Notes: generated by a model not told the origin, from the letters alone. Shown: positions 35,985 to 46,152, counted from the stretch's first letter. The stretch: 64,000 bases of DNA from Petaurus breviceps papuanus (GCA_028583685.1 JAMXIF010000042.1:22689425-22753424); one strand, 5' to 3'. Made by a program: numbers and translations.

Positions 35985-36795
35985 AGGAATGTAAAGAGTT
36001 TAACATTATTAAGTACCTTATGATTTCCCATTCTTACTTACATTTTTTATGTATCTCTTCAATCTTTTCTTTGAAAGTCAAATTTTTTATTTAGCTCTGG
36101 TCTTTTCATCAAGAATGCTTGAAAGTCCTCTATTGCATTAAATATCTATTTTTTCCTCTGAAGGACTATATTCAGTTATGCTAGGTAGGTGATTCTTGGT
36201 CGTAATTCTGGCTTCTTTGGCCTGCAGAATATCATATTCCAAGCCCTGCAATCCTTTGATGTAGAAGCTGCTAAATCTTGTGTTATCCTGACTGTGACTC
36301 CACCATACTTGAATTGTTTCTTTCTGGTTCCTTGAAATATTTTCTCCTTGACTTGGGAACTCTGGAATTTTTCTATAATATTATTGGGAGTTTTAATTTT
36401 GGGATCTACTTCATGAGGTATTTGGTAGATTATTTCAATTTATATTTTATCCTCTAGTTCTAGAATATCAGGGCAGTTTTCCTTGATAATTTTTTGAAAG
36501 ATGAAATCTAGGCTTTTTTTTATCATGTCTTTCAGGTAGTCCAATAATTTTTAAATTATCCCTCTTGGAACTATTTTCCAGGTCAGTTGCTTTTTCCAAT
36601 GAGACATTTTACACTGTCTTCTATTTTTTCATTCTTTTGGCTTTGTTTTGTTGTTTCTTGATTACATATAAAACTGCTAGCTTTCAGGCTCCAATATAAT
36701 TTTTAAGGGTTTATTTCCTTCAGTGAGCTTTTGGACCTATTTTTTTCCATTAGGTCAATTCTGCTTTTAAAGCAATCTTCTCATTGGCTTTTTAT
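35985..36795 (-). pseudogene. L1/HAL1 ORF1 remnant, antisense
   Basis: The minus strand carries the C-terminal half of ORF1: rc of 'cctgcagaatatcatattcc' (the 'W.MIFQ' block near 36225), 'ttgtgttatcctgactgtg' (36280) and 'ttgggaactctggaat' (36355). The coiled coil continues upstream to about 36790. No open frame of useful length survives. An L1 3' UTR abuts it directly at 35985 with no ORF2 between, like a half-L1, but this could equally be two adjacent insertions. Confidence 0.7.
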
Positions 36796-36796
36796 A

Positions 36797-37925
36797 CCTG
36801 CAATAGTAATGGAATTTGAAGATTCCCCTTACATTGGCAAGCTAACAGGTACTTAGCACTCAGTTTCAAGTTAATTATATCAAGCCTCTGTTAAGAAACA
36901 GAGGGTATGAAACCCTGCTGCAGACATAAAAGGAATGGGTAGAACAGAGTGGAGCTAAAACCTTATATAAGGAAAAACACAAGTTGGAGAGCCAGAATTT
37001 CTTGGAGAAAGCCACATGGAGGCTGAGGAGGAAAGGCCAGAAAGTTATTTTGATTTTGAGAATGGAGATTCTGCTGAGACTTTTCTTCTGGGAAATTCTG
37101 CTGAGAATTTTCTCCTGCGAACTTCTGCTAAGACTTTTCTTCTGTGAACTTCTGCTGAGAACTTCCAAGAACCAGGCTGAGGAGATAGCTTGAGGGATAG
37201 AAAAGGATCCCTGCTTGAGGGAACCTGTTCTGTTGTGAAGGCTTGGGAATGTAGGTGTTCACTGCATTAACCATGTGTACCAACTTCATGGTTACTGTAA
37301 TGACTTTGACTTTCTGGTTCTGGGACTAGATTTCCTGGTATTAGAATAAGTACTTTAGGTGAACTAGACACTGTGAGCTTCAATATGGATCAGGAACTGC
37401 ACGAAGAGATGGACAAGGAACTGGGAGCTGTCTGCCTTTGAATTAAGGTAGCAATTGGTTGGATATGGGCAGAAGCTGGGACCATGGAAGAGGAACCATA
37501 GAAGCTGAGAGCCTGCCTTGAGTCAAGATGAAAAGACCTCTCTTTGGGTATATAATTCAGACTGATGAGATTGTAAATTATATGAGATTGTAAATTACTT
37601 GTGACCTAGAGGTGGATGGCCTTTGTACTTTCCACTACCCCTTAAGAGAGTACTTAGTAGTGACTGAAGATAACTGTGACCTAGGGGTGAAGGGCTTTGA
37701 ATTTGTACTCTGTGTCAATTAAGGAGGCTTCACTCCTTAAGGATGATTGAATTAAGGATTTCTTAAAAGAGGGACTTACTAAATAAATGTACTTTGCTTA
37801 AAACTGTGAGCATTTTGGTGAAAGCTATGTGGCCATTTTAGTGTTAAGTTGTTGAGCTGTGACATGGTGAATGTTGTATTTTGATTTTCTGTGAATGTTT
37901 TAGTCTGATTTGTTACTGAATAAAT
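36797..37925 (+). mobile_element. Probable LTR-type element fossil
   Basis: About 1.1 kb distinct from the flanking LINEs. Its start (gtaatggaatttgaagattc) resembles the start of the ERV-type LTR at 55735. A TATA-like motif 'ccttatataagg' lies at 36960, and AATAAA-type signals lie near 37783 and 37920. It holds a 27-bp tandem array at 37065-37166. The family is uncertain; it is an old endogenous-retrovirus-like LTR at best. I see no coding genes of such an element. Confidence 0.45.
37065..37166. repeat. 27-bp tandem repeat, about 3.8 units
   Basis: Units start at 37065, 37092, 37119 and 37146 (last one partial) on the pattern 'ga.*ttctgct.aga.ttt'. Unit length is exactly 27 with several substitutions between units. 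Both strands are open because 27 is a multiple of three. Confidence 0.9.
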
Positions 37926-37974
37926 AGAGAATTGACTATACTATGTAATCACAACCTTGAAAAGTTGTGCACAG

Positions 37975-40806
37975 TGGGGGAGGAGTCCAGATGGCAAAGT
38001 AGAAGCAGTACATCCATGGGGCTCTGGATTCCACCTTCCCCAATTCATGTAAAAGGCGACTCTGAACAAACTTTAGAGCTATATAACCCACAAAATGACA
38101 CAGAGAAGCTTACCTCTCACTGAGAACAGCCTGGCAGGCCAGCAGGAATAGGCCAGCACAGCACTCTGGGAGCCGAGCCCAGCCCCATGTGAGCTGGAGA
38201 TTTTAGCCCCAGGGTGGGCCTGACCAGCCGCTGGCCAGAGGGACTCCAGATCACCAGAAGCTGTGGCTGTCTCCAGAATTATCAACAAATAGATGCTAAG
38301 GACAAAGTGAGAGGTTAGTGCAGTGCGAATTTGGGACTCAGTAGTTGAGAATGCATTGGCTTTTGCCCCCAGGGCAAGAAGCCACTGCTGCAGCTGTGCA
38401 GCTGCCCCCAAGTGGCAGCTTCAGCTCCTGGCTTACAGAGTGTAGGGGGAGGAAGCAACCAGTATGAGGGGTAATTGCTCTTACTTTAACCTGCTTGGAT
38501 CTGGAATTTAGTCTAGGGTGGAGGTCCTGGGGTATGTGTCCAGCCTGGCAGAGCACATGGAGGCTTCACAGAGGGCACCCAACTAATAACTCCAGCAGCT
38601 GAGAAAGCCCCAGCATTTGGTACAAAGCTCTCCTGTCAGGTAGCCTATGCCTACTGTGGAAAAAAGCCCAAAAGTCAAGTAATTGAGTGGCAACATTACC
38701 AGGTAAAGGAAACAAAGAAAACAGAAGAATCCAATATTAGACTCCTATTTTGGGGACAAAAAGAAGCAGAGCATGGAACCGGAGGAAGACAGTGAAGTCA
38801 GAACTCCTGCACCAAAAGCTTCAAAGGAAAATATGAGCTGGTTACAGGCTATAGAGGACCTTAAGAAGCATATAAGAGAAGTGGAGGAAAAATTGGGAAG
38901 ATAAATGAGGACGATGCAAGAAAATTATGAAATGAGAGTCAACAGCCTGACTGAGGAAAATAAGACCTTAAAAAACAGACTAACTCAAATGGCAAAAGAA
39001 GCTCAAAAAGGCAATGAGGAGAAGAATGCCTTAAAAAGCCAAATTTGCCAGATGGAAAAAGAATCTCAAAAGCTCACTGAGGAGAATCATTGCTTCAGAA
39101 TTAAATTGGAGCAAATGGAAGCTAATGACTTTATGAGAAATCAAGATGCTCTTAAACAGATCCAAACAAATGAAAGAATAAAAGGCAATGTGAAATATCT
39201 CATGGGAAAAAAAACACTGACCTGGAAAACAGATCCAGGAGAGATAATTTAAAAATTATTGGACTACGTGAAAGCCATGATCAAAGTAAAAACCGGAAAT
39301 CATCCTCCAAGAAATTCTCAAGGAAAACTGCCCTGATGTTTTAGAACCAGAGGGCAAAATAGAGCTTGAAATAATCCACTGATCACGTCTTGAAAAAGAT
39401 CCCAAAAAGAAAACTCCTAAAAATAGTATAGCCACGTTCCAAAATTCCCAGTTCAAGCAGAGAATATTACAAGCAGCCAGGAAGAAACAATTTGAATATT
39501 GTGGAAACATAATCAGGATAACCCAGGATCTGCCAGCTTCTCCACTAAGGGATTGAAGGGCTTAGAATGTGATATTCCAGAGGTCAAAGGAGATGTGATT
39601 AAAACCCAGAATCACCTACCCAGCAAAAATGAATATCATGTTTCAGGGGAAAATATGGTCATTCAGTGGAATAGAGGACTTTCAAGCATTCTTGATGAAA
39701 AAACCAGAGTTGAATAGAACATTTCCCATTCAGATACAAGAAGCAAGAGAAGCATGAGAAGGTAAACAGGGAAAATAAAGCATAAGGAACTTATCAAAGT
39801 TGAACTATTAGCATTCCCACATGGAAAACAATAATTGTAACTGATGAAACTTTTCTCAGTATGAAAAGAGGTGAAGGGAATAGAAATATATATGTCTATA
39901 TATAAGGGTATATGGGCATATGAATACATATGTGAATGTGTGTATATATGTTTACAGGTATACATAGATAGAGGACACAGGCTCAAGGTAATAGGAACGT
40001 ATGATACTTAAAAGGTGAAATTAAGAGATGAGAGGAGATGGGGAGAGACAGAATGGGTTAAACTATCTCACATAGAAGAGGCGAGGGAAACTTGTTACAA
40101 TGGAGGGGAAGAATAGGAAGTCAAAAGGGAATGGGTCAACCTTATTCTCATTGAATTTGGCTTGGGGGGGGGGAATGAAATACACACTAAATAGGGTTTC
40201 TCACCCTACAAGAGAGTAGGGGGGAAAGGGATGAGAGGGGGGATTATGGAAGGGATGGCAGGCTGGGCGGGGGGAGGGAAGTTGGAAGCACCCACTTTTG
40301 AAAAGGGATGGGATGAAAGTAGAGAATAGAACAAGTAGAAGTTGCGATAGGAGGGAGGGAAATATAGTCAGTCTTTTACAATATATCTACTATGTTAATG
40401 TTTTGCATTAGCTACACATGTACAGCCTATACTGAACTGCTTATCTTCCCAATAAGGGTGTGTGACAAAGGAGGAAACGGATGAATCTGGAATTCAAAGT
40501 TATAAAATCAAATGTTTAAATATATATATGTACTATTATTAATACTATTTTACATGTAATTGGGAAAGAAGATATACAGGCACTGGGCATAGAGATCCAC
40601 CCTGCCCTACTGGAAAAGTCAATAGGGGTATGGGATAAAATATGGGAGAGAGAAGTTTGGAGGAGGGGATATCCTGTGGGACTTCTATTTTGGGGAGGTG
40701 GGTAGGAGAAAAATGGGGAGAAAATTTGTAATTCAAAATCTGGCAAAAATGAATGATGTAAATCAGAAGTTAATAAAGCATTTGAAAAATGAAAAAGAAA
40801 AAAAAA
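37975..40806 (+). mobile_element. HAL1-like half-L1, copy C, near full length
   Basis: About 2.8 kb, flanked by a 16-bp duplication gaaaagttgtgcacag (37959-37974), the right copy (40807-40822) differing at one base. It starts 'gggggaggagtccagatggc'. The 5' UTR runs to 38772, ORF1 is 38773-39757, and the 3' part has no ORF2. The two tail modules are separated by a TA-rich simple repeat (40518-40545). The tail is impure A (40791-40806). Its 3' boundary is also the left arm of a perfect inverted repeat (see findings). Confidence 0.88.
38773..39757 (+). pseudogene. HAL1 ORF1 (L1 ORF1p-like), copy C, broken
   Basis: ATG at 38773 gives MEPEEDSEVRTPAPKASKEN. One early in-frame stop (about 38902) falls after KLGR. 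Downstream, 115 codons are open from 38905 through the coiled coil (EENKTLKNRLTQMAKEAQKG, EENHCFRIKLEQMEANDF). A frame change follows near 39210. The C-terminal domain ends with EARE-A and a TGA at 39755-39757. The layout and length match copies A, B and D. Confidence 0.85.
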
Positions 40807-40829
40807 GAAAAGTTGTGAACAGCAGCAAT

Positions 40830-41411
40830 GGTAATGTAGTTAAACAAAAGATCAGAAGGAGATTGCAGGGGCATTTTGCTGGCACTAAGGCAGGACTCTG
40901 TTGCTTTGCCCAAGTAGCAGGGTGAGGAGAAGCATTATCATAACAAAGCTTGGTGGTAGCAGTGGAGGGGAGACCCTCCTTACAATTCCAGGAGAGAAAA
41001 GCATGCTTGTGGCCACTTACAAACCAGAGCACAGGCTAGGAGAGTAGTAAACACTTCTTCCTAAACCATACCACCTTGAAAGAACTGGAAACTTACAGGT
41101 GCCTAGAAATATCTCTGAAAACAGCTGCAAAAAAACCCTGAAGTTTGGGACAGTGCCTAGAAATATCTCTGAAAACAGCTGCAAAAAAACCCCTGAAGTT
41201 TGGGACAGTGTGCCCTCCACCTCAGAAGCAGAGCCCTACTTTATTAAAGAGTTAAATGTTAATTAATACACTGGGAAAATCATGAAAAAAATAGTTAAAA
41301 GGTTGGTAAAGGAAACAGAAAAAAATATGGAAGAAGATAACATCTTAAAAACCAGATGGTCAAATGGTCAAAGAGGTACAGTAAAGCTAAGCATGAGCAG
41401 CTTTCCAGAGG
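40830..41411 (+). mobile_element. L1 5' UTR and ORF1-start fragment between inverted repeat arms
   Basis: Sense L1 head sequence. 'ggtggtagcagtggagggga' and 'aggctaggagagtagtaaac' lead into 'gaaatatctctgaaaacagc' (present twice) and 'gcagagccctactttattaa', then 'gaagataacatcttaaaaac', a decayed ORF1 coiled-coil piece. It lies between HAL1 copy C and an antisense L1, enclosed by a 38-bp perfect inverted repeat. Confidence 0.65.
41099..41207 (+). repeat. 54/55-bp tandem duplication in the L1 5' UTR
   Basis: Units 41099-41152 and 41153-41207 begin 'gtgcctagaaatatctctg' and end 'aagtttgggaca'. They differ by a single C insertion, so the duplication is recent relative to the L1 fragment or has been homogenised. 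Confidence 0.93.
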
Positions 41412-41660
41412 ATTGCTGCTGTTCACAACTTTTCTTTTTTTTTCTTTTTAAAAGGTATTTTGGTGTGTGTGTGTGGGGGGGGGGAAGAATCAGTTCACCA
41501 CTTCACCAGCAGTGTATTAGTGTCTCAATTTTCCCACATCCTCTGCAACATTTGTCATATTCTGTCATATTAGCCAATCTGACAGACTTGTTTTAATATG
41601 AATTTCCCTAATCAATATGGATTAAGACCATTTTTCATATGACTAAAAATAGCTTTGATT

Positions 41661-41923
41661 GGGGGATCACTTTGAAGAGAGTTGTGTGATTTGACCAGAA
41701 GAGGCTCTGGGCATTGGTGTTCCCTCTCTGATAAGTGCCTAGGTATAGCTGTAATGGTCAGACAGTTGGAAGTCTGTCTGCTGATCTGTTTCTGTGTCTG
41801 TATTTTTTGTCTGTTGGTAACATCTGTATTCTCTGAAGTTCAGGGTGCTGACCTTTTCCTCCTGAAGTAGGTAAATGACATATGTTTGATTAAAGCAAGA
41901 TTTTTAACCCCCCTTCCCCCAAT
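41661..41923 (+). mobile_element. LTR-derived piece inserted in L1
   Basis: 263 bp matching the downstream half of the LTR at 55735-56300: 'ttgtgtgatttg.cca', 'tgtctgctgatctgtttct', 'gaagttcagggtgctgac' and 'tgtttgattaaagcaagat'. An 11-bp direct repeat tagctttgatt flanks it (41650-41660 and 41924-41934). It is an old fossil piece with no coding content. Confidence 0.75.
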
Positions 41924-42659
41924 TAGCTTTGATTACTTTGTGTGAAAACTGCCTGTTCATATCCTTTGGCCATTTATCAATTGGGGAATGGCTCTTTTTC
42001 TAATAAATTTGAATCAATTTTCTATATATTTGAGAAATGAGGTCTTTACAAGAGAAACTTGCTGTATTTTTTCACAGTTATGATACTATGTATTTCCCTT
42101 CAATATTTTCCCCCTATTTAACATGCTCTGTCCTTTTATCCTATCCATTCTCCAAAGTGTTTTACTTCTGACTTTTACCTCCTCTAATCTACCCTTCTTT
42201 CTATCATACCCCTCCCTTCTATTTCCCCATTTCCTTCCTGCTTTACTGTATGGTAAGAGATTTCTATACACAACGATTTATATTATCACCCCTCTGAGCC
42301 AATTCCAATGAGAGTAATGTTGATATACTTCTGTCAATCTCTTCCATCTTCCTCACTACTGTAAAAGCTTTTCTGCTCCTCTTTTAGACCAGATAATCCT
42401 GTTCTGTCTTTCCCTTTGTTGTTCTCCCAGTACATTCCTTTTTTTCTCTCCACTTATGTTTTTCGATAATTATTTGTCATATTCAACTCACGCCCATGTG
42501 TCTTCTATGCATATTTTTTCTAACTGTCCTAACAATGAGCAAGTTTTGGGGAGTTACAAGTATCATTTTCTATGTAGGATTATAAACAATTTAACCTTAT
42601 TGAATCCCTTATGATTTCTCGTTTTGTTGCTTTTTTATGCTTTTCTGTAATACTGTATT

Positions 42660-43700
42660 TGAAATTATAATTTTCTCATCAGCTTTGCTTTTTTTTCCAT
42701 CCAGAATTCTTGCAAGTCCCTCTATTTTATTAAATATCTATTTCCCCCCTATAGGTTTATACTTGATTTTACTGGGTAGGTGATTCTTGCTTGCAATCCT
42801 AGCTCTCTTTTCCCTTTGGGATATACTCCAAGCCCTGAGATGTTTTAATGTATAAATTGTCAAATATTGTACTATCCTAACTGGCTCCACAATATTTGAC
42901 CTTTTTTTGACTGCTAGCAATATTTTCTCCCTCACCTGGGAGCTCCAGAATTTGACTATAATATCCCTGGAAGTTTTTATTTTGGAATCTCTTTCAATTG
43001 GTGATTGGTGGATTCAACGAATTTCCATTTTAACCTGTGGTTTTAGAATATCAGAGTTTCCTTGATAATTTCTTGAAAGATCATGTCTAGGCTCTTGTTT
43101 TGATCATGACTTTCATGTAGTCTAATAATTCCTAAGTTGTCTCTCCTATAACTATTTTCCAGGTCAGTTTTTTCCATTGAGATATTTTACACTTTCTTCC
43201 ATTTTTTTTTCTTCTTTTGATTTGGTTTTATTTATTTTTTAATGTCTCACACACTCTTTAGCTTCCATTTTTTGAATTCTAATTTTAAAGGTTTTACACC
43301 TGCTTTTTTTGGCCAATTTTACTTTTTAAGAAATTCTTTTTTTTAGTGAGTCGCATCTCTTTTTTTTCATTTGACCAATTCTACTATCTTAGGAGCTGTA
43401 TTCAGTGATTTTTTTGTATATTTTCTTTTACATTTGGGCAATTGTTTTTTTTTTAGCCATTCCCCTCTTTATTTGATTTTTGTGCCTCTTTTACCATGTG
43501 GCCTATATTGTCATTTTTTTAAGATATTGTTTTCTTTAATATTTTGTGCTTCTTTTCTCTTTTTTTTTCTCTATGTATCTTGATTTCAAAAATCCCTTTG
43601 AGCACTTCCATGGCCTGAGACCAATTCATATTTTTCCTTGAGTCTTTTTATAAAGCAGTTTTAACTTTGTTTTCTTCTTTTGACTTTTTATTTTGGTCTT
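42660..43700 (-). pseudogene. L1 ORF1 remnant, antisense
   Basis: Minus-strand ORF1 pieces: the C-terminal domain near 42750-43000 ('gggagctccagaatttgact' antisense), the linker near 43140-43190, then an extended T-rich region corresponding to the coiled coil. The ORF1 start is near 43600-43690 ('ccatggcctgagaccaattc' antisense). It has many stops. It appears to be of L1 rather than HAL1 type, because its head matches the L1 head at 49.8-50.4 kb. Confidence 0.6.
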
Positions 43701-43841
43701 CCCTGTCATACAAATAATTTTCTCTAGTCAGGATTACTTTTTTCTGATGTTTTCTCATTTTTCCAGCCTGTTTTTTGACTTTTAACTTTATGCTATAATG
43801 TGATTCTACTTCTGTAGTGGAGAAGACGTTATCATAAGCTT

Positions 43842-43842
43842 C

Positions 43843-43896
<54 letters not shown>
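43842..43896. repeat. (GT)n microsatellite
   Basis: A near-pure GT tract of about 54 bases, within the 5' part of the antisense L1. Confidence 0.97.
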
Positions 43897-43899
<3 letters not shown>

Positions 43900-44324
43900 T
43901 GTTTTCAGAGATCATTCTGTAAGTTTTTCCTTCTTTCAAGTTAATATAATCTAGGAAGAGGTATGTTTGCTACTCTCCTGTCCTGTGCACTGTTCTATAA
44001 ATGAGTACAAGAACTATTTTCTGCCCTGAAAAGGACAAAATTAAGGGTAGAAATATCAGATTTGTCAATGAATAGGGAGTATTATATCTATTTTTTTGTG
44101 GCTGTGACATGTTACGCATTTTTAAAAAATCATATACATGTATGTATTATGCCAAGTTTTGCAACCTCAAATCACTTAAAATCTATGTAGGAATATGAAA
44201 TTAGCATATAAATACTTTATGACATTGTCTAGCTAGAGTAAAAAACTATGGTCCTGCCTACTGTAAAAATGCTTAAAGAGTGCAGGGAAATTAAAGATTA
44301 TAAGTGGCTACAATGTTTGTTATC

Positions 44325-45125
44325 ATTGTTAGTCTTTTGTTTTTAAAGAAGAGCAATGGCATCATGATGCTGGGGTCAGGATACACAGTAAATTCAGCTG
44401 AGATTAATCCATCCAGTATGAGTTCAGAAGCCTCTAACACAAGTCAGGCATGAGTAGACTGTTAGAACATTTGGTGGTGACTCTGAATTTGTACAGCTCA
44501 GATTTCCTTTGTGCTTCTGGAATTCTGTGATTCTATCTTGCTCATGGAGTATAGAACCTTCTTTGATATGGGCACACCATGATGGGCAGTTGTGAGTCAG
44601 TACCTTCTGTGTCTCACAATTGACACTAAAGTTCTTCAGAATGATTTAAGAGTATCCTTGAACTGCTTCTTCTTACAACCATGTGAACACTTGCCATGTG
44701 CAAGTTCTCCATAAAATAATCTTTTGGGTTAGCATGTATTTAGTAATCATACCACATGGCCAGTCCCTCAGAATTGTACTCTTTAAAGTAGAATTTGAAT
44801 TTTTGGAAGTTCAGCTCAAGAGAGGACTCCAGTAGGGGTGGCCAGGTGGCTCAACGAGTAAGAGCACAGGCTCCAGTGTCAGGATGACCTGGAGATCGAA
44901 TCCCGGGTTCAGACACTTAGCACCACAACCAGAAATAACTGGGTGTGTAACCTTGAGCAAGTTACTTAACCCTGATTGCTTAAAAAAAAGAGAGAGAGAG
45001 AGGACCCCAGCATCTAGTACCTTATCTTGTCAGGTAACCTTCATAATCTTTCTAAGACAATTCAAAATTAAGTGGTTCAATATTCTGGCATTTAGGAAAA
45101 GATACAAGGAAGTTAAAATTTGAAT
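44325..45125 (-). mobile_element. RTE-clade LINE, antisense 3' end
   Basis: The minus strand gives a decayed C-terminal RTE protein and the 3' UTR. 'taaatgccagaatattgaac' leads into the 'DTEVLSRAELP'-like region split by a SINE, then a 'KRLFYGELR..GG.KKR(F)KDTLK'-like block (about 44740-44640) and a 'DRITEFQKHKGN' block (about 44540). The 3' UTR 'gtcttttgtttttaaagaag' (44332, antisense end) resembles the 3' end at 18025-18065. This is the ORF part missing from the 18-21.5 kb copy. Confidence 0.75.
44833..44998 (+). mobile_element. tRNA-derived marsupial SINE (W-like type)
   Basis: 'ggggtggccaggtggctcaa', A-box-like 'ggctcaacgagtaagagc', B-box-like 'gatcgaatcccgggttc', 'ataactgggtgtgtaacctt' and 'cttaaccctgattgctt', then A8 and a GA run. 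A 12-bp duplication agaggactccag / agaggaccccag (44821-44832; 44999-45010) flanks it. It splits the RTE C-terminal region. Confidence 0.88.
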
Positions 45126-45334
45126 TGGTACTTGAACAATAAATATACTTTGGTTAGATGGGGAGAGTCTGACATATTGAGACAATAGCACTGGAAAACT
45201 ATGAAGAAAGAAATGAACATGGTATACTCAGGCAACAGTGAATAGATATTTGCAACAGAAAGTTTTATAAGGGCCTACTTTTCTTTCTATACTATAAGTT
45301 CTAGTTATCTCATCATTTTCTGTGGGTTCACTTA

Positions 45335-45347
45335 TTCTATCTATCTG

Positions 45348-45393
<46 letters not shown>

Positions 45394-45405
45394 ATCTATC
45401 TTCTA
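45335..45405. repeat. (TATC)n microsatellite
   Basis: About 16 tetranucleotide units with one 'tgtc' variant. Confidence 0.97.
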
Positions 45406-45449
45406 TATGAATCTTCTATATTTATTTCTAGCCATAGTATTTTCTCAAA

Positions 45450-46152
45450 TTTAATTTCAGGTCCATGACTGTCTATGGGATAGTTCAAACTGGATGTCCT
45501 TCAGGTGTCTTAAACTCTGTATATCTAAAATAGAATTCATTATCTTTCCCAACAAACTTTCTTGTCTTCCTAACTTCCCTGCTGCTATTGATGACAACAT
45601 TACCTTCTTATTCTCTCAGGTTTCCAACATCCATACTTTCTTTAATTTCTTATTTGCACTCATTGTACAAATCCAAAAAGTTGCAAAACTTGACTTTTTC
45701 AATTTTACATCTCCCCTCCTTATACTCAGAAATCCACAGATAGCAGTCTTCTTCCTGTTCTGTACAAAGGATGCTCCATTTCCTTTCTCACTTCCTTTAT
45801 ACTGGCTCTCCTGTATGTTTTCCTTCCTCATTTTTGCCTTTTGATTTCTTTAGCTTCTTTCAAAATTCAGCCAAAATTATACTTTACTATTCAGTAGGCT
45901 TTCCTAGTCGATTAAGATATGATTTCCCATCTAATGTCACCTTCCATCTATTCATGAATGTACCTATTTACTTACATTTATTTGTGTCCATCATTAGTAT
46001 ATGAGGTCTATGGAGGAAAGGACTGGTTTGTTTGTTTGTATGTTTGTTGAAGGTTTTTAATTTTTTTTACTTTCTTTTTATCCTCAAGGCTTATCACAGA
46101 CTATCTGGCATGCAATAAGTGCTTAATAAATTCTTGTTAATTGATTAATTGA
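45450..46152 (+). mobile_element. L2-type LINE, sense 3' region
   Basis: 'tcatgactgtctatgggat', 'tgtctatctaaaatagaatt'-like text, 'cattatctttcccaacaaac', 'gacaacattaccttctta', 'tttgcactcattgtacaaat', 'cttcctttatactggctc' and the classic tail 'ctggcatgcaataagtgctt' plus 'aataaattcttgtt'. It is the opposite orientation to the L2 copies at 9.4, 23.4 and 30.8 kb. The 116-codon open frame 45494-45844 is a decayed remnant or chance. Confidence 0.7.

Larger units (their letters stand above)
40792..41449. repeat. 38-bp perfect inverted repeat with 582-bp spacer
   Basis: 40792-40829 and 41412-41449 are exact reverse complements over 38 bases. The left arm consists of part of the HAL1 copy C A-rich tail (5 A, G, 9 A), the right target-site copy and 7 bases of flank. 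The right arm repeats all of that inverted, including the 9-base homopolymer. Confidence 0.93.
41485..43960 (-). mobile_element. L1 LINE, antisense, lacking most of ORF2
   Basis: Minus-strand order, read from the right: 5' UTR/ORF1 start (43960-43560), ORF1 (about 43560-42660), inter-ORF region (42640-42110), then directly the C-terminal ORF2 end (42090-41485). The RT and endonuclease parts are absent. The ORF2 piece is interrupted by an LTR-derived insert (41661-41923). The 3' UTR is missing at the left. Landmarks are 'cctttggccatttatcaatt' (41962), 'ccaattccaatgagagtaat' (42300) and 'ccattgagatattttacac' (43174). Confidence 0.75.

Noticed and set aside
37065-37166. Regular 27-bp units as a CRISPR-like array
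   Set aside because: The units are directly adjacent with no spacers and vary between copies, and the context is a mammalian genome. It is a minisatellite-type array.
36984-37193. 69-codon frame with repeated ILLRLFF units
   Set aside because: It is the translation of the 27-bp tandem array, open on both strands because of the unit length.
44850-44915. Possible tRNA gene from A- and B-box-like motifs
   Set aside because: It is the head of a tRNA-derived SINE. No cloverleaf with matching acceptor arm is evident, and the element has a target-site duplication.
45494-45844. 116-codon frame as a membrane protein gene
   Set aside because: Its hydrophobic look comes from T-rich L2 LINE sequence. 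The region matches the L2 3' order, and the frame overlaps another chance frame.
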